The translations under genes were made by a program, and so were the position numbers. Source: Clostridiales bacterium UBA4039 (GTDB taxonomy: Bacteria; Bacillota; Clostridia; Lachnospirales; Vallitaleaceae). Taken from it: DNA of 64,000 bases. The notes beneath the pieces are model-generated. The model had not been told where the DNA came from and did no database searches. It saw only the letters and a program-made list of their open reading frames with translations. The stretch lies in the NCBI GenBank assembly GCA_002382805.1, contig DGAD01000054.1:104995-168994 (forward strand), in the 5' to 3' direction. Positions 47,921-57,867 of this stretch are shown here, piece after piece. The stretch's first letter is position 1. Every line of letters begins with the position of its first letter.

Positions 47921-48259
47921 TTGGGAAATACAAAATTAAGAACCGGTGATACAGTTATTGTAAGAGCTGGTAAAGATAAAGGTAAAGAAGGTAAAATTGT
48001 TGATGTTGATCGTAAGAAGAACAAAGTGCTAGTGCAAGGTGTCAACAAAGTAACAAAACATGCGAAGCCTAGCGCAGCAAATCAACAAGGTGGAATTATA
48101 CACCAAGAAGCATTTATTGATGCATCAAATGTTATGTATGTACACAAAGGTAAACCTACAAAACTTGGCATCAAAGTTGAACAAGAAGAGCGTAACGGAA
48201 AGACTAAAAACGTTCGTAAACGTGTGGCAAAGACAACTGGCGAAGTTATTGATAAATAA
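47921..48259 (+). CDS. rplX: Ribosomal protein L24
   Basis: A TTG start at 47921 is chosen: AAGGAGGTG spans 47906-47914, and an in-frame GTG at 47912 lies inside that site and cannot be used with it. The 112 residues include the KOW motif (GDTVIVRAGKDKGKEGKIV) and HAKPSAANQQGGIIHQEAFI. L24 starts large-subunit assembly. It is the second TTG-started translation gene in the window. Confidence 0.95.
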   Translation: MGNTKLRTGDTVIVRAGKDKGKEGKIVDVDRKKNKVLVQGVNKVTKHAKPSAANQQGGIIHQEAFIDASNVMYVHKGKPTKLGIKVEQEERNGKTKNVRKRVAKTTGEVIDK

Positions 48260-48283
48260 TTTAATCGAAAGGAGGTTACCTAA

Positions 48284-48823
48284 GTGAGTAGACTTATTGA
48301 AACTTATAATGATGAAATCAAAGATGCAATGATGAAAAAATTTGAATATAAAAGTATCATGGAAGTGCCAAAGATCGAAAAAATCGTTATTAACATGGGT
48401 GTTGGAGAAGCTAAGGAAAATGCAAAGATTCTTGACAACGCAGTGGGAGATTTAACAAAGATCTCAGGTCAAAAACCATTGATTACAAAAGCTAAGAAAT
48501 CTGTAGCTGTCTTCAAAGTACGTGAAGGAATGAATATTGGATGTAAAGTAACATTACGCGGTAAGCGTATGTATGAATTCTTAGATCGATTGGTAAATCT
48601 TGCGTTACCTCGTGTACGTGACTTTAGAGGTGTAAATCCAAACGCTTTTGACGGTAGAGGTAATTATGCTTTAGGACTTAAAGAACAAATCATTTTCCCA
48701 GAAATCGAGTACGATAAAATCGATAAAATTCGAGGAATGGACGTCATTTTTGTAACAACTGCAAATACTGACGAGGAAGCACGTGAATTGTTAACTTTAT
48801 TCGGAATGCCGTTTAGAAAGTAA
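48284..48823 (+). CDS. rplE: Ribosomal protein L5
   Basis: GTG start behind AAAGGAGG. The 179-residue product has [40 protein letters not shown] and a C-terminal [15 protein letters not shown]5 binds 5S rRNA and contacts P-site tRNA. It leads into the zinc-type S14 gene. Confidence 0.98.
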   Translation: MSRLIETYNDEIKDAMMKKFEYKSIMEVPKIEKIVINMGVGEAKENAKILDNAVGDLTKISGQKPLITKAKKSVAVFKVREGMNIGCKVTLRGKRMYEFLDRLVNLALPRVRDFRGVNPNAFDGRGNYALGLKEQIIFPEIEYDKIDKIRGMDVIFVTTANTDEEARELLTLFGMPFRK

Positions 48824-48838
48824 TAAGGAGGAGCTAGC

Positions 48839-49024
48839 ATGGCAAAAACATCCATGAAAGTAAAGCAACAACGTAAACCTAAGTTCTCTTCAAGAGCTTA
48901 TACACGTTGTAGAATATGTGGACGTCCACATTCAGTTTTGAAAAAATACGGAATTTGTAGAGTATGTTTCCGTGAATTAGCATATAAAGGACAAATCCCT
49001 GGCGTTAGAAAAGCTAGTTGGTAA
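48839..49024 (+). CDS. rpsZ: Ribosomal protein S14, zinc-binding type (type Z)
   Basis: A 61-residue short form with [20 protein letters not shown]: two CxxC pairs that hold zinc, unlike the longer zinc-free S14. Position between rplE and rpsH is that of Bacillus rpsZ (rpsN1). It belongs to the small-subunit head. Any zinc-independent paralogue would be elsewhere. Confidence 0.97.
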   Translation: MAKTSMKVKQQRKPKFSSRAYTRCRICGRPHSVLKKYGICRVCFRELAYKGQIPGVRKASW

Positions 49025-49048
49025 ATTTTAGGAAGGAGGAAACAAACT

Positions 49049-49450
49049 ATGGCAATGAGTGATCCAATCGCAGATATGCTTACAAGAATCAGAAATGGTA
49101 ATGTAGCTAAGCATGATTTTATAGAAGTGCCAAACTCAAAAATGAAACTTGCTATTGCAGACATTTTGGCAAAAGAAGGATATATCAAAGGATATAAAGA
49201 AGTTAAAGCTGGAGAGTTCGTAAATCTTCGTGTTGAACTTAAATATGGAGAGACAAAAAATGACAAAGTTATTTCAGGAATCAAACGAATCTCTAAGCCG
49301 GGTTTACGTGTATATGCAAATAGAGAAGAACTTCCTAAAGTATTAGGTGGTCTTGGAACAGCTATTATTTCAACAAATAAAGGTGTTATTACAGATAAAG
49401 AAGCGCGTGAACTTAATGTTGGTGGCGAAGTAATCGCCTTTGTATGGTAG
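49049..49450 (+). CDS. rpsH: Ribosomal protein S8
   Basis: The 133 residues start [17 protein letters not shown] and end with the conserved [14 protein letters not shown]8 binds the central domain of 16S rRNA and in E. coli represses the spc operon. A small hairpin lies in the 78-base gap that follows. Confidence 0.98.
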   Translation: MAMSDPIADMLTRIRNGNVAKHDFIEVPNSKMKLAIADILAKEGYIKGYKEVKAGEFVNLRVELKYGETKNDKVISGIKRISKPGLRVYANREELPKVLGGLGTAIISTNKGVITDKEARELNVGGEVIAFVW

Positions 49451-49463
49451 ATTAAGGTGAAAA

Positions 49464-49501
49464 GATTCATAGAGAATGAAAGTTTCATTTAAAAGTGAAT
49501 C
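49464..49501 (+). other. Hairpin between rpsH and rplF
   Basis: GATTCA (49464-49469) pairs with TGAATC (49496-49501), and AATGA (49475-49479) with TCATT (49485-49489) inside. There is no T-run. It might tune rplF translation or mRNA stability. Confidence 0.4.
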
Positions 49502-49528
49502 ATAATATAACCGATAGGAGGAAAACAA

Positions 49529-50068
49529 ATGTCAAGAATCGGAAGACAACCTGTCGAAATTCCAGCAGGTGTTGAAGTTAAAGTAGCAGATGGTAATGTG
49601 ATTACCGTAAAAGGTCCAAAAGGAACACTTGAAAGAACACTCGTACCTGAAATGAAAGTTGAAGTTAACGGTGCAGAAGTTGTTGTTACACGACCTAACG
49701 ATCTTAAGAAAATGAAGTCTTTACATGGCTTAACACGAACTTTGGTAAATAATATGATTGTTGGTGTAACATCAGGTTATGAAAAGAAATTAGAAATCAA
49801 TGGTGTTGGTTACAGAGCTGCTAAACAAGGTAACAAGCTTGTGTTATCATTAGGATACTCACATCCAGTTGAGATGGAAGACCCAGAAGGTATTGAATCA
49901 GTTGTAGAAGGCCAAAACGTGATTATCGTTAAAGGTATGAGCAAAGAAGATGTTGGTCAATATGCAGCCGAAATCAGATTCAAGAGACCACCAGAGCCAT
50001 ATAAAGGTAAAGGTGTTAAGTATGCTGATGAAGTTATCCGTCGTAAAGAAGGAAAAACTGGTAAATAA
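49529..50068 (+). CDS. rplF: Ribosomal protein L6
   Basis: A 179-residue protein: [20 protein letters not shown] at the start, and the C-terminal RRPPEPY-type motif seen here as [21 protein letters not shown]6 sits near the factor-binding site with the sarcin-ricin loop. A GATAGGAGG site precedes the ATG. Confidence 0.98.
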   Translation: MSRIGRQPVEIPAGVEVKVADGNVITVKGPKGTLERTLVPEMKVEVNGAEVVVTRPNDLKKMKSLHGLTRTLVNNMIVGVTSGYEKKLEINGVGYRAAKQGNKLVLSLGYSHPVEMEDPEGIESVVEGQNVIIVKGMSKEDVGQYAAEIRFKRPPEPYKGKGVKYADEVIRRKEGKTGK

Positions 50069-50089
50069 TAGAAAAGGGGTGAATCCACA

Positions 50090-50446
50090 ATGATAAAAAA
50101 AGTGTCAAGAACAAGCGTACGTGTAAAAAAGCACAAAAAACTACGTAATAAGTTTTCTGGAACAGCTGAAAGACCACGCTTATCTGTATATAGAAGTAAC
50201 AATCACATATATGCACAAATTATTGATGATACAAAAGGTCATACACTTGTTAGTGCATCCTCAAAGAATCTTGGTCTTGAAAAAACAAATGACGTAGCAG
50301 CTGCCGTTTCTGTTGGTGAAGCAATTGCTAAAAAAGCTCTTGAGGCAAACATTGAAGCCGTTGTATTCGATCGTGGCGGTTACATATATCATGGTAAAAT
50401 CAAATCATTAGCTGATGCTGCAAGAGAAGCAGGATTAAAATTCTAA
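50090..50446 (+). CDS. rplR: Ribosomal protein L18
   Basis: The 118 residues include [20 protein letters not shown] and the C-terminal [21 protein letters not shown]18 binds 5S rRNA together with L5. It begins 21 bp after rplF and ends 13 bp before rpsE. Confidence 0.98.
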   Translation: MIKKVSRTSVRVKKHKKLRNKFSGTAERPRLSVYRSNNHIYAQIIDDTKGHTLVSASSKNLGLEKTNDVAAAVSVGEAIAKKALEANIEAVVFDRGGYIYHGKIKSLADAAREAGLKF

Positions 50447-50459
50447 AGGAGGCAAAACT

Positions 50460-50969
50460 ATGCGAAAGAATTTAATAGATGCCAGCAATTTAGACCTAGA
50501 AGAAACAGTTGTTACCATCCGACGTGTAACAAAAGTTGTAAAAGGTGGACGTAACTTCAGATTTGCAGCTTTAGTCGTTGTTGGTGATAAGAATGGTCAT
50601 GTAGGTGCTGGTGTAGGAAAAGCAACTGAGATTCCTGAAGCAATTCGTAAAGGGATTCAAGATGCAAAGAAAAAATTAATTGAAGTTCCATTAGATGAGA
50701 ATGCAAGTATTCCTCATGACTGGTTAGGAAAATTCGGAAGTGCTAACGTATTACTTAAGAGAGCTCCAGAAGGTACAGGAGTTATCGCAGGTGGTCCAGT
50801 ACGTGCCGTATTAGAACTTGCCGGTGTAAGAAATATTCGTACAAAATCATTGGGATCAAATAACAAAAACAATGTTGTGACAGCAACAATTAAAGGTTTG
50901 TCAGAATTAAAGACTCCTGAGAAGGTAAGTCAATTAAGAGGCAAAACCGTTAGTGAAATTTTAGGTTAG
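50460..50969 (+). CDS. rpsE: Ribosomal protein S5
   Basis: This 169-residue protein has [40 protein letters not shown] and [19 protein letters not shown]5 contributes to decoding fidelity and helicase activity at the mRNA entry. AAAGGAGG precedes the ATG. Confidence 0.98.
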   Translation: MRKNLIDASNLDLEETVVTIRRVTKVVKGGRNFRFAALVVVGDKNGHVGAGVGKATEIPEAIRKGIQDAKKKLIEVPLDENASIPHDWLGKFGSANVLLKRAPEGTGVIAGGPVRAVLELAGVRNIRTKSLGSNNKNNVVTATIKGLSELKTPEKVSQLRGKTVSEILG

Positions 50970-50981
50970 GAGGAAGCAATA

Positions 50982-51161
50982 ATGGCAGAATTAAAGATTA
51001 CTTTAGTAAAATCAACCATTGGTGCCAAACCTAAGCATAGATTAACAGCTGAAGCTTTAGGCTTAACTAAGCTTCATAAAACGGTTGTTCAAAAAGACAA
51101 TGATGCTATAAGAGGAATGGTTAATCAAATCAGTCACTTAGTAAAAGTAGAAGAAGCATAA
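50982..51161 (+). CDS. rpmD: Ribosomal protein L30
   Basis: A 59-residue protein starting [20 protein letters not shown], with [16 protein letters not shown] in the middle. It sits at the normal place between rpsE and rplO with TTAGGAGG upstream. Its small size makes it easy to miss. Confidence 0.97.
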   Translation: MAELKITLVKSTIGAKPKHRLTAEALGLTKLHKTVVQKDNDAIRGMVNQISHLVKVEEA

Positions 51162-51186
51162 ACTTTCTCAAGGAGGTGTAAGACAC

Positions 51187-51627
51187 ATGAATTTATCAGA
51201 ATTAAAGCCTGCAGAAGGATCAACAGGAAAAAAATTCAGAAAAGGTAGAGGTCATGGTTCAGGGAACGGTAAAACTTCCGGTCGTGGACAAGGCGGACAA
51301 AAGTCTCGTTCAGGCGGCGGCGTAAGACCGGGCTTTGAAGGTGGACAAATGCCTTTATATAGACGTTTACCAAAGCGTGGATTTACTAACAGAAATAGTA
51401 AAGAAATCGTGGGTATTAATGTAGACGCTCTAAATAGATTTGAAGCTGGAACAGTTGTTGATATAGAAACAATGGTAACAAATGGCTTAGTTAGTAATCC
51501 AAAGGACGGCGTAAAAATCTTAGGTAATGGCGATATAACAACAAAACTTACTGTTAAAGCAAATGCTTTCAGTAAAACTGCTATTGAGAAGATTGAAGCT
51601 GCTGGCGGGAAAGCCGAGGTGATTTAG
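51187..51627 (+). CDS. rplO: Ribosomal protein L15
   Basis: The 146 residues begin [20 protein letters not shown] and have the Gly/Arg-rich arm [21 protein letters not shown]15 is a late-assembly large-subunit protein. The secY start codon follows its stop without any gap. Confidence 0.98.
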   Translation: MNLSELKPAEGSTGKKFRKGRGHGSGNGKTSGRGQGGQKSRSGGGVRPGFEGGQMPLYRRLPKRGFTNRNSKEIVGINVDALNRFEAGTVVDIETMVTNGLVSNPKDGVKILGNGDITTKLTVKANAFSKTAIEKIEAAGGKAEVI

Positions 51628-52908
51628 GTGTTTGGAACACTTAGGGATGCGTTTAAGGTTGAGGATTTAAGAAAAAGACTTATTTTCACATTATTAATGT
51701 TGGTGGTTATTCGAATTGGTGCTTCTGTACCAATTCCAGGAATCAACAATGCATATTTAAAAGAAGTTTTTGCTGCAAATAATCTTGACTTAGTTGGTAT
51801 GCTTGATGCCTTTTCAGGTGGAGCTTTTCAAAACATGACCTTGTTTGCTCTAGGTATTATTCCATACATCAACTCATCGATCATCATGAACCTTTTAACC
51901 ATTGCAATTCCTGCATTAGAGGAAATGCAAAAAGAAGGAGAAGACGGTCGTAAAAAAATTGCAAAGATTACGCGATATGGAACAATTCTATTTGCAGTAA
52001 TCCAAGCAACAGCTATTTCAATTAGTTTGCAAAATATTTTCTACACATATAATGCTTTTTCAGTTATTGTTGCTGTAATCGCTATGACTGCAGGAACAGC
52101 GTTCCTAATGTGGATTGGGGAAAGAATTACAGAAAATGGTATTGGGAATGGTATTTCATTAATTATCGCAATTAACATTTTATCAAGACTACCCAGTGGC
52201 GTACGTCTGATTTTTGATCAAGTTCGATCAGGAAGCTATTTAAATGTAATTGCAATTTTACTTGTTTTCTTACTGATGATTGTTGTTGTCATCTTAATAC
52301 AATTAGGAGAACGACGTATCAATGTACAATATGCAAAACGGGTACAAGGAAGAAAAGTATATGGCGGACAAGCAACACATATTCCGCTTAAAGTAAATAT
52401 GGCAGGAGTTATTCCTGTAATCTTTGCTTCATCATTACTACAATTTCCAAGTATTATAACCAACTTTTTTGTTACAAACCCTACAGGTTGGTGGGGAACT
52501 GTACTTAATTGGATTAATTATTATAGCATAAAGACTAATTACGGTGTTGGTGCGTTAATATATTTTATTTTAATTATACTGTTTGCATACTTCTATACAG
52601 CGATTATTTTCAATCCGTTTGAAGTTGCAAATAATTTGAAGAAAAATGGTGGCTTTGTACTAGGAATCAGACCAGGTCGCCCTACAGTGGACTATTTGAC
52701 TACAATACTTAACAGAATGGTATTTATCGGAGGAACAATTTTAGGTTTAATCGCTTTAACGCCAATTCTTCTGTCATTCATTATTGATGTACAGATTAAC
52801 TTTGGTGGAACTTCATTAATCATCGTTGTTGGTGTAATTATTGAAACTATGAAGCAAATTGAATCACAGTTAGTTATGCGTCACTACAAAGGATTTTTGA
52901 ACTCTTAA
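51628..52908 (+). CDS. secY: Preprotein translocase subunit SecY
   Basis: GTG start immediately after the rplO stop; GAGGTGA at 51616-51622 would serve it. The 426-residue protein has ten predicted membrane helices, LGIIPYINSSIIMNLLTIAI in the lateral-gate area and the cytoplasmic loop KRVQGRKVYGGQATHIPLKV. SecY forms the translocation pore with SecE (23416) and SecG (not in window). Confidence 0.98.
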   Translation: MFGTLRDAFKVEDLRKRLIFTLLMLVVIRIGASVPIPGINNAYLKEVFAANNLDLVGMLDAFSGGAFQNMTLFALGIIPYINSSIIMNLLTIAIPALEEMQKEGEDGRKKIAKITRYGTILFAVIQATAISISLQNIFYTYNAFSVIVAVIAMTAGTAFLMWIGERITENGIGNGISLIIAINILSRLPSGVRLIFDQVRSGSYLNVIAILLVFLLMIVVVILIQLGERRINVQYAKRVQGRKVYGGQATHIPLKVNMAGVIPVIFASSLLQFPSIITNFFVTNPTGWWGTVLNWINYYSIKTNYGVGALIYFILIILFAYFYTAIIFNPFEVANNLKKNGGFVLGIRPGRPTVDYLTTILNRMVFIGGTILGLIALTPILLSFIIDVQINFGGTSLIIVVGVIIETMKQIESQLVMRHYKGFLNS

Positions 52909-52933
52909 AATGTCATTACAATTCAAGTCAGTT

Positions 52934-52965
52934 ATCAAGTGTCAAAGGAGACTTTGACACTTGAT
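52934..52965 (+). other. Perfect 14-bp hairpin between secY and adk
   Basis: ATCAAGTGTCAAAG pairs with CTTTGACACTTGAT around GAGA, a stable tetraloop. The following bases (CGGATTTG) are not a T-run. It may dampen or process the transcript between secY and adk rather than end it. Confidence 0.65.
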
Positions 52966-52999
52966 CGGATTTGAAGTGTATAAGTAAGGAGGCCATAAA

Positions 53000-53647
53000 A
53001 TGAAACTGATTTTGTTGGGAGCACCGGGAGCAGGAAAAGGTACACAAGCAAAGATGTTGGCTAAGAAGTATGAGATTCCTCATATTTCAACAGGTGATAT
53101 CTTTAGAGCAAACATAAAAAATGAAACAGAGCTCGGTAAAAAAGCAAAAGGCTATATGGATCAAGGATTACTTGTTCCGGACGAACTTGTTGTAGCCCTT
53201 GTAGCAGACCGATTGCAAGAAGATGATGCTCAAAAAGGATTTATATTGGATGGATTTCCAAGAACAATTCCACAAGCTGAGCATTTAGATAAGACCCTAG
53301 ATGAAATGGGGACAAAGATCGATCAAGTTATTGATGTTGATTGTCCAGACGAAAATATCGTTAAGCGATTATCTGGACGACGTGCATGTATAAAATGTGG
53401 GGCAACCTACCATACAGAACATCTTAAGCCAGAAGTTGAAGGTATATGTGATGTATGTGGAAGTGAATTAGTATTGCGTGATGATGATAAACCAGAGACC
53501 GTTTTAAAACGACTCGAAATTTATCATGAACAAACGCAACCGTTAATTGATTACTATGAAGCCAAAGGTGTTTTAGTATCTGTTGATGGAAAACTTCCTA
53601 TTGAAGAAACTTTTGAGATCATTGTCAAAATCTTAGGAGAACGATAA
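53000..53647 (+). CDS. adk: Adenylate kinase
   Basis: The 215-residue enzyme makes two ADP from ATP and AMP. The P-loop is [14 protein letters not shown] at 7-20; FILDGFPRT at 81-89 binds AMP. The LID holds a structural zinc site with Cys130, Cys133, Cys150 and Cys153, the Gram-positive form. The gene sits in the usual secY-adk-map order and overlaps map by one base (TAATG). Confidence 0.98.
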   Translation: MKLILLGAPGAGKGTQAKMLAKKYEIPHISTGDIFRANIKNETELGKKAKGYMDQGLLVPDELVVALVADRLQEDDAQKGFILDGFPRTIPQAEHLDKTLDEMGTKIDQVIDVDCPDENIVKRLSGRRACIKCGATYHTEHLKPEVEGICDVCGSELVLRDDDKPETVLKRLEIYHEQTQPLIDYYEAKGVLVSVDGKLPIEETFEIIVKILGER

Positions 53648-54399
53648 TGGCAATAAATATTCGAAGCAACACGGAAATTGAAAAATTACGTGCAGCAGGA
53701 GCAGTTGTTGCCCAAACACATAAACTACTAGAGCAACATATCAAACCGGGGATTACAACACAAGAGCTTGATGAAATTGCTGAAAAGTTTATTTTGAGTA
53801 AAGGAGCAACTCCTTCATTTAAAGGTTACGGAGGATTTCCTGGAACAATTTGCGCTTCAATTAATGACGAAGTTGTCCATGGAATTCCTAGTCGTTCACG
53901 AAGACTTAAAGACGGCGATATTATTAGCTTAGACATTGGTGCTTATTTGAACGGATATCATGGCGATGCCGCACGTACACATGCAGTGGGTCAGGTTGAT
54001 GACGAAGCACTCCGATTAATTCAAATCACAAAAGAAAGCTTTTTTGAAGGTGTAAAATACGCTAAGCCAGGAAATCATTTACATGAGATTTCAGCGGCAA
54101 TTCAAAAATATGTTGAAGACAACGGCTTTTCTGTGGTAAGAGATTTGGTTGGTCATGGTGTAGGTACTGAGTTACATGAAGAACCTCAGATTCCGAACTA
54201 TAAACCAATTGGTCGTGGGCCTAAATTACAAGTCGGTATGGTACTAGCGATTGAACCGATGGTAAATTTAGGTGATTATGCTGTTCGAGTACTTGATGAT
54301 GAATGGACTGTCGTAACACATGACGGCTCATTATCAGCTCATTATGAACATACAATAGTGATAACTGAAAACGGTCACGAATTACTGACGGACTGTTAG
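53647..54399 (+). CDS. map: Methionine aminopeptidase, type I
   Basis: A 250-residue metalloenzyme that removes the initiator Met. Metal ligands fit [20 protein letters not shown] (two Asp), [12 protein letters not shown] (His), and the glutamates of [10 protein letters not shown] and HYEHTIVI. An N-terminal extension is absent, as is normal for the cytosolic bacterial type. Start overlaps the adk stop. Confidence 0.98.
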   Translation: MAINIRSNTEIEKLRAAGAVVAQTHKLLEQHIKPGITTQELDEIAEKFILSKGATPSFKGYGGFPGTICASINDEVVHGIPSRSRRLKDGDIISLDIGAYLNGYHGDAARTHAVGQVDDEALRLIQITKESFFEGVKYAKPGNHLHEISAAIQKYVEDNGFSVVRDLVGHGVGTELHEEPQIPNYKPIGRGPKLQVGMVLAIEPMVNLGDYAVRVLDDEWTVVTHDGSLSAHYEHTIVITENGHELLTDC

Positions 54400-54411
54400 G
54401 CAGGTGAGAAT

Positions 54412-54693
54412 GTGTGTGATATAAAGAAAGGTCAAATCGTATATTCGAAGGCCGGACGAGATAAAGGAAAATGCTTTGTTATTCTTGAACATGATCATCC
54501 ATTTGTTTACTTAGTCGATGGAAAAAGTAGACGCTTGGAAAATCCCAAAAAGAAAAAAGAGCTTCATATACAGATTACTCACTATGTTGATATGACCATT
54601 AATGAGTTACTTGAAAACGGAAAACGAATTACCAATGCGGAAATTCGAAAAAGTATAGATCAATTCATCCATATGGATGACCAAGAATTTTAG
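54412..54693 (+). CDS. KOW-domain RNA-binding protein (L14e/YlxQ-region type)
   Basis: GTG start at 54412 behind AGGTGAG. The 93-residue basic protein has a KOW motif near the N-terminus: IKKGQIVYSKAGRDKGKCFV. The middle is Lys/Arg-rich (RRLENPKKKKELH). Genes of this kind lie between map and infA in many clostridia and are thought to bind RNA or the ribosome. The function is unproven. Confidence 0.85.
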   Translation: MCDIKKGQIVYSKAGRDKGKCFVILEHDHPFVYLVDGKSRRLENPKKKKELHIQITHYVDMTINELLENGKRITNAEIRKSIDQFIHMDDQEF

Positions 54694-54702
54694 GAGGCAC
54701 GT

Positions 54703-54921
54703 ATGTCAAAGAAAGACGTAATAGAAGTTGAAGGAAAAGTTGTTGAAAAATTGCCAAATGCTATGTTCCAAGTTGAACTAGAAAACGGACATCAAATCTT
54801 AGCCCATATTAGTGGTAAGCTAAGAATGCACTATATACGTATACTACCAGGTGATAAAGTGACAGTAGAAATGTCACCATACGATTTAACAAAAGGTCGT
54901 ATCATTTGGAGAGATAAATAA
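54703..54921 (+). CDS. infA: Translation initiation factor IF-1
   Basis: A 72-residue S1-type OB-fold protein: [20 protein letters not shown] and [22 protein letters not shown]-1 occupies the A site during initiation. TAGGAGGC precedes the ATG; rpmJ follows after 46 bases. Confidence 0.98.
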   Translation: MSKKDVIEVEGKVVEKLPNAMFQVELENGHQILAHISGKLRMHYIRILPGDKVTVEMSPYDLTKGRIIWRDK

Positions 54922-54967
54922 ATCAACGATTAACATAAAGCAGGATTCCAAGAAAGGAGCGAACGAG

Positions 54968-55081
54968 ATGAAGGTAAGAGCATCTGTAAAACCAATTTGT
55001 GAAAAATGCCAAGTCATCAAAAGAAATGGTCAAGTTCGTATCATCTGTGAGAACAAAAAACATAAGCAACGTCAAGGTTAA
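54968..55081 (+). CDS. rpmJ: Ribosomal protein L36
   Basis: A 37-residue protein, [20 protein letters not shown] followed by [12 protein letters not shown]. The zinc ligands CxxC...C...H are all present. It ends the infA-rpmJ pair, and the alpha-operon promoter begins 21 bp later. Confidence 0.97.
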   Translation: MKVRASVKPICEKCQVIKRNGQVRIICENKKHKQRQG

Positions 55082-55102
55082 TAGATATTTTAAAAAAAGT
55101 GC

Positions 55103-55131
55103 TTGAAACCAAAGAGCAAATAGATTATAAT
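55103..55131 (+). promoter_or_regulatory. Promoter of the alpha (rpsM) operon
   Basis: TTGAAA at 55103-55108, a 17-base spacer, and TATAAT at 55126-55131. The -10 box lies in the exact centre of an inverted repeat. Confidence 0.75.
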
Positions 55132-55140
55132 ATCTATTTG
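55117..55140 (+). promoter_or_regulatory. Inverted repeat centred on the alpha-operon -10 box, possible operator
   Basis: CAAATAGAT (55117-55125) and ATCTATTTG (55132-55140) are perfect inverted copies flanking the TATAAT. Such a site could be covered by a dimeric repressor, or could be chance in AT-rich DNA. Confidence 0.45.
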
Positions 55141-55416
55141 TGATGTTGTAGTTAGAATTACAGTCATGATTCACGTGGGTAAGTTGTAACTGGCTCCTTG
55201 CTCATTCAGACTGTATTCCTATATATTGAATCGGACCATAATAACCTCAATAGAGTTGCTGAGCGTTCGTGGTCGGATGTGTTGATTGAATGGAAGTTTA
55301 TTCGAGTTTCACCGCCTTAGATAAGTTGAAATGATATCAATGCGAAAAACAGACTTATACACAACGATAATGAAAATGAAATATATGAACGAATCGATAT
55401 GGAGGTGCAAAAGTAC
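55138..55416 (+). promoter_or_regulatory. Long structured leader of the rpsM operon
   Basis: About 280 nt without a gene precede rpsM. TACAGTC (55159-55165) pairs with GACTGTA (55209-55215). ATC-G-GACCA (55230-55238) pairs with TGGTC-G-GAT (55270-55278) around one G-G mismatch. In E. coli S4 represses this operon by binding the rpsM leader; rpsD is third in this operon, so the same logic may hold. The fold itself does not visibly match the E. coli pseudoknot. Confidence 0.5.
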
Positions 55417-55785
55417 ATGGCACGTATTGCTGGTGTAGATTTACCAAGAGAGAAACGTGTTGAGATTGGTCTTACTTATATTTATGGTATAGGACGTCCA
55501 AGTTCACTACGTATTTTAAAAGAAGCCGGAATCAATCCGGATACAAGAATTAGAGATTTGACGGATGATGAAGTAGCTAAAATTCGTGAAGTCATTGATG
55601 GAACACAACAAGTAGAAGGTGATTTACGACGTGAAATCGCTTTAAATATCAAGCGTTTGATGGAAATCGGATGTTATAGAGGTATTCGTCATCGTCGCGG
55701 ACTTCCTGTAAGAGGTCAAAAAACGAAGACAAATGCTAGAACACGCAAAGGTCCTCGTAGAACTGTTGCGAACAAGAAGAAATAG
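55417..55785 (+). CDS. rpsM: Ribosomal protein S13
   Basis: ATG 55417 is chosen, giving [20 protein letters not shown] behind GGAGGTG at 55401-55407; an ATG at 55399 would precede that site. The 122 residues include [14 protein letters not shown] and the basic tail [16 protein letters not shown]13 forms head bridges to the large subunit. Confidence 0.97.
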   Translation: MARIAGVDLPREKRVEIGLTYIYGIGRPSSLRILKEAGINPDTRIRDLTDDEVAKIREVIDGTQQVEGDLRREIALNIKRLMEIGCYRGIRHRRGLPVRGQKTKTNARTRKGPRRTVANKKK

Positions 55786-55804
55786 GTGTAAGGAGGTTTG
55801 ACCA

Positions 55805-56197
55805 ATGGCAAAAGTAGCCAAAAGAAGCGGTAAACGACGCGTTAAAAAGCATGTTGAACGTGGGCAAGCTCATATTCAATCAACGTTTAATAATACAATT
55901 GTTACATTAACTGATACCGAAGGTAATGCATTATCATGGGCTAGTGCAGGGGGACTTGGATTTAGAGGGTCTCGTAAATCAACTCCTTATGCAGCTCAAA
56001 TGGCAGCAGACACAGCAGCAAAAGCAGCTATGATTCATGGATTAAAAACTGTTGATGTAATGGTTAAAGGTCCAGGTTCAGGTCGTGAAGCTGCAATAAG
56101 AGCATTACAAGCAGCTGGTTTGGATGTTACTAGTATTAAGGATGTTACTCCGGTTCCACATAACGGATGTCGTCCACCAAAACGAAGAAGAGTCTAA
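55805..56197 (+). CDS. rpsK: Ribosomal protein S11
   Basis: A 130-residue protein: [20 protein letters not shown] and the C-terminal [17 protein letters not shown]11 lies on the platform and contacts the mRNA near the Shine-Dalgarno helix. It is 19 bp after rpsM. Confidence 0.98.
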   Translation: MAKVAKRSGKRRVKKHVERGQAHIQSTFNNTIVTLTDTEGNALSWASAGGLGFRGSRKSTPYAAQMAADTAAKAAMIHGLKTVDVMVKGPGSGREAAIRALQAAGLDVTSIKDVTPVPHNGCRPPKRRRV

Positions 56198-56219
56198 TCA
56201 GTAGGAGGTGTTAGAATAA

Positions 56220-56846
56220 ATGGCAAGATATAGAGGTGCAGTATGTAGACTTTGCCGTCGAGAAGGGGATAAATTATTCCTTAAAGGCGAAAGATGCTAC
56301 ACAGGAAAATGTGCAATGGATCGTCGTCCATTTGCTCCAGGGCAACATGGAAGAAGAAGAAGTAAAGTATCTGAGTACGGACTACAGTTACGTGAAAAGC
56401 AAAAGGCAAAACGTATTTATGGTGTGTTAGAAACTCAATTCTATAACTACTATCTTGAAGCAGAACGTCGTAACGGTATTGCCGGTGATAACTTACTTAT
56501 CATTCTTGAGACAAGACTTGATAACGTAGTATATCGTGCAGGACTTGGACGTTCAAGAACAGAGGCTCGTCAAGTTGTACGACACAATCATATATTAGTT
56601 AATGGTAAAAAAGTAAACATTCCATCATACTTAGTAAAAGCTGGTGATGTGATTACATTAAAAGAAAAATCCCTTAACCTTCAAAGATTTAAGGATATTA
56701 TCGAAACAACAGGTTCAAGAACAGCTCCTGAATGGATGGAAGCAGATCTTGAGAATCGTTCAATCAAAATTAACGATGTTCCAACACGTGAAACAATTGA
56801 CGTACCTGTTAATGAAACACTTATCGTCGAGTTATACTCTAAATAA
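56220..56846 (+). CDS. rpsD: Ribosomal protein S4, zinc-binding (C+) form
   Basis: The 208-residue protein has the N-terminal Cys9, Cys12, Cys26 and Cys31 ([16 protein letters not shown]) of zinc-binding S4, then [20 protein letters not shown] and an S4 domain with [16 protein letters not shown]4 initiates small-subunit assembly. Being third in the alpha operon, unlike the separate rpsD of B. subtilis, it could regulate its own leader. Confidence 0.98.
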   Translation: MARYRGAVCRLCRREGDKLFLKGERCYTGKCAMDRRPFAPGQHGRRRSKVSEYGLQLREKQKAKRIYGVLETQFYNYYLEAERRNGIAGDNLLIILETRLDNVVYRAGLGRSRTEARQVVRHNHILVNGKKVNIPSYLVKAGDVITLKEKSLNLQRFKDIIETTGSRTAPEWMEADLENRSIKINDVPTRETIDVPVNETLIVELYSK

Positions 56847-56882
56847 TAAGTGAACCCAAAAATCAAAGGAGGGTCCTATAAG

Positions 56883-57842
56883 GTGTTTGATTTTGAAAAA
56901 CCAAGAATTGATATTGCTGAGATATCAGAAGATAATCGATATGGACGTTTTGTCATAGAACCTCTTGAGAGAGGCTATGGTACGACTTTAGGAAATTCGC
57001 TCAGAAGAATTATGTTGTCCTCATTACCTGGTGCTGCTGTAAGTAGTGTTAAAATTGAAGGCGTTTTGCATGAGTTTAGTACGATTCCAGGCGTTAAAGA
57101 AGACGTTACTGAAGTTATCTTAAACATTAAACATTTAGCGATTCAAAACAACAGTGACGGTAATGAACCGAAAGTGGCGTATATTGAATTTGAAGGCGAA
57201 GGTGTTGTTACCGGAGCTGATATACAAGCAGATCCTGATATTGTAATCGTGAATAAAGATTTACCGATAGCAACCTTAAGTGGGGGCCCTGACAGTAAAT
57301 TATTCATGGAACTTACGATTACAAAAGGTAGAGGATATGTTGGTGCTGATAAAAATAAAACAGAAGATCAACCTATTGGTGTAATACCTGTAGACTCTAT
57401 CTTTACACCTGTTGAACGTGTAAATCTAATTGTTGAGAATACACGTGTCGGACAAATCACTGACTACGATAAGTTAACATTAGAAGTATGGACGAACGGC
57501 TCTTTATCACCGGATGAAGCAGTTTCTTTGGCAGCGAAGGTTCTTAATGAACACTTGAACTTGTTCATTGATTTATCGGAAAATGCAAAGAATGCAGAAG
57601 TCATGGTTGAAAAAGAAGACGATGAAAAAGAAAAAGTTCTTGAAATGAGTATAGATGAATTGGAACTTTCAGTACGATCATATAACTGCTTAAAGCGAGC
57701 AGGTATCAATACAGTTGAAGAATTGACTAATCGTACATCAGAAGACATGATGAAAGTTCGAAATTTAGGTCGTAAATCATTAGAAGAAGTTTTACAAAAA
57801 TTGAATGAGTTAGGTTTACAATTAAAACCTAACGATGAATGA
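56883..57842 (+). CDS. rpoA: DNA-directed RNA polymerase subunit alpha
   Basis: GTG 56883 gives [14 protein letters not shown], which matches known alpha N-termini; AAAGGAGGG at 56866-56874 lies before it, and an in-frame GTG at 56850 is upstream of that site. The 319 residues contain the assembly domain ([20 protein letters not shown]) and the alpha-CTD with [20 protein letters not shown] and [13 protein letters not shown] charged linker joins them. Confidence 0.97.
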   Translation: MFDFEKPRIDIAEISEDNRYGRFVIEPLERGYGTTLGNSLRRIMLSSLPGAAVSSVKIEGVLHEFSTIPGVKEDVTEVILNIKHLAIQNNSDGNEPKVAYIEFEGEGVVTGADIQADPDIVIVNKDLPIATLSGGPDSKLFMELTITKGRGYVGADKNKTEDQPIGVIPVDSIFTPVERVNLIVENTRVGQITDYDKLTLEVWTNGSLSPDEAVSLAAKVLNEHLNLFIDLSENAKNAEVMVEKEDDEKEKVLEMSIDELELSVRSYNCLKRAGINTVEELTNRTSEDMMKVRNLGRKSLEEVLQKLNELGLQLKPNDE

Positions 57843-57867
57843 AATTACAGGTAAAGGAGGTCTATAG

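Noticed and set aside
48898-49488. Minus-strand 196-residue open frame opposite rpsZ-rpsH
   Set aside because: The longest antisense frame, but composition is that of reversed rpsH and no motif or start signal is seen.
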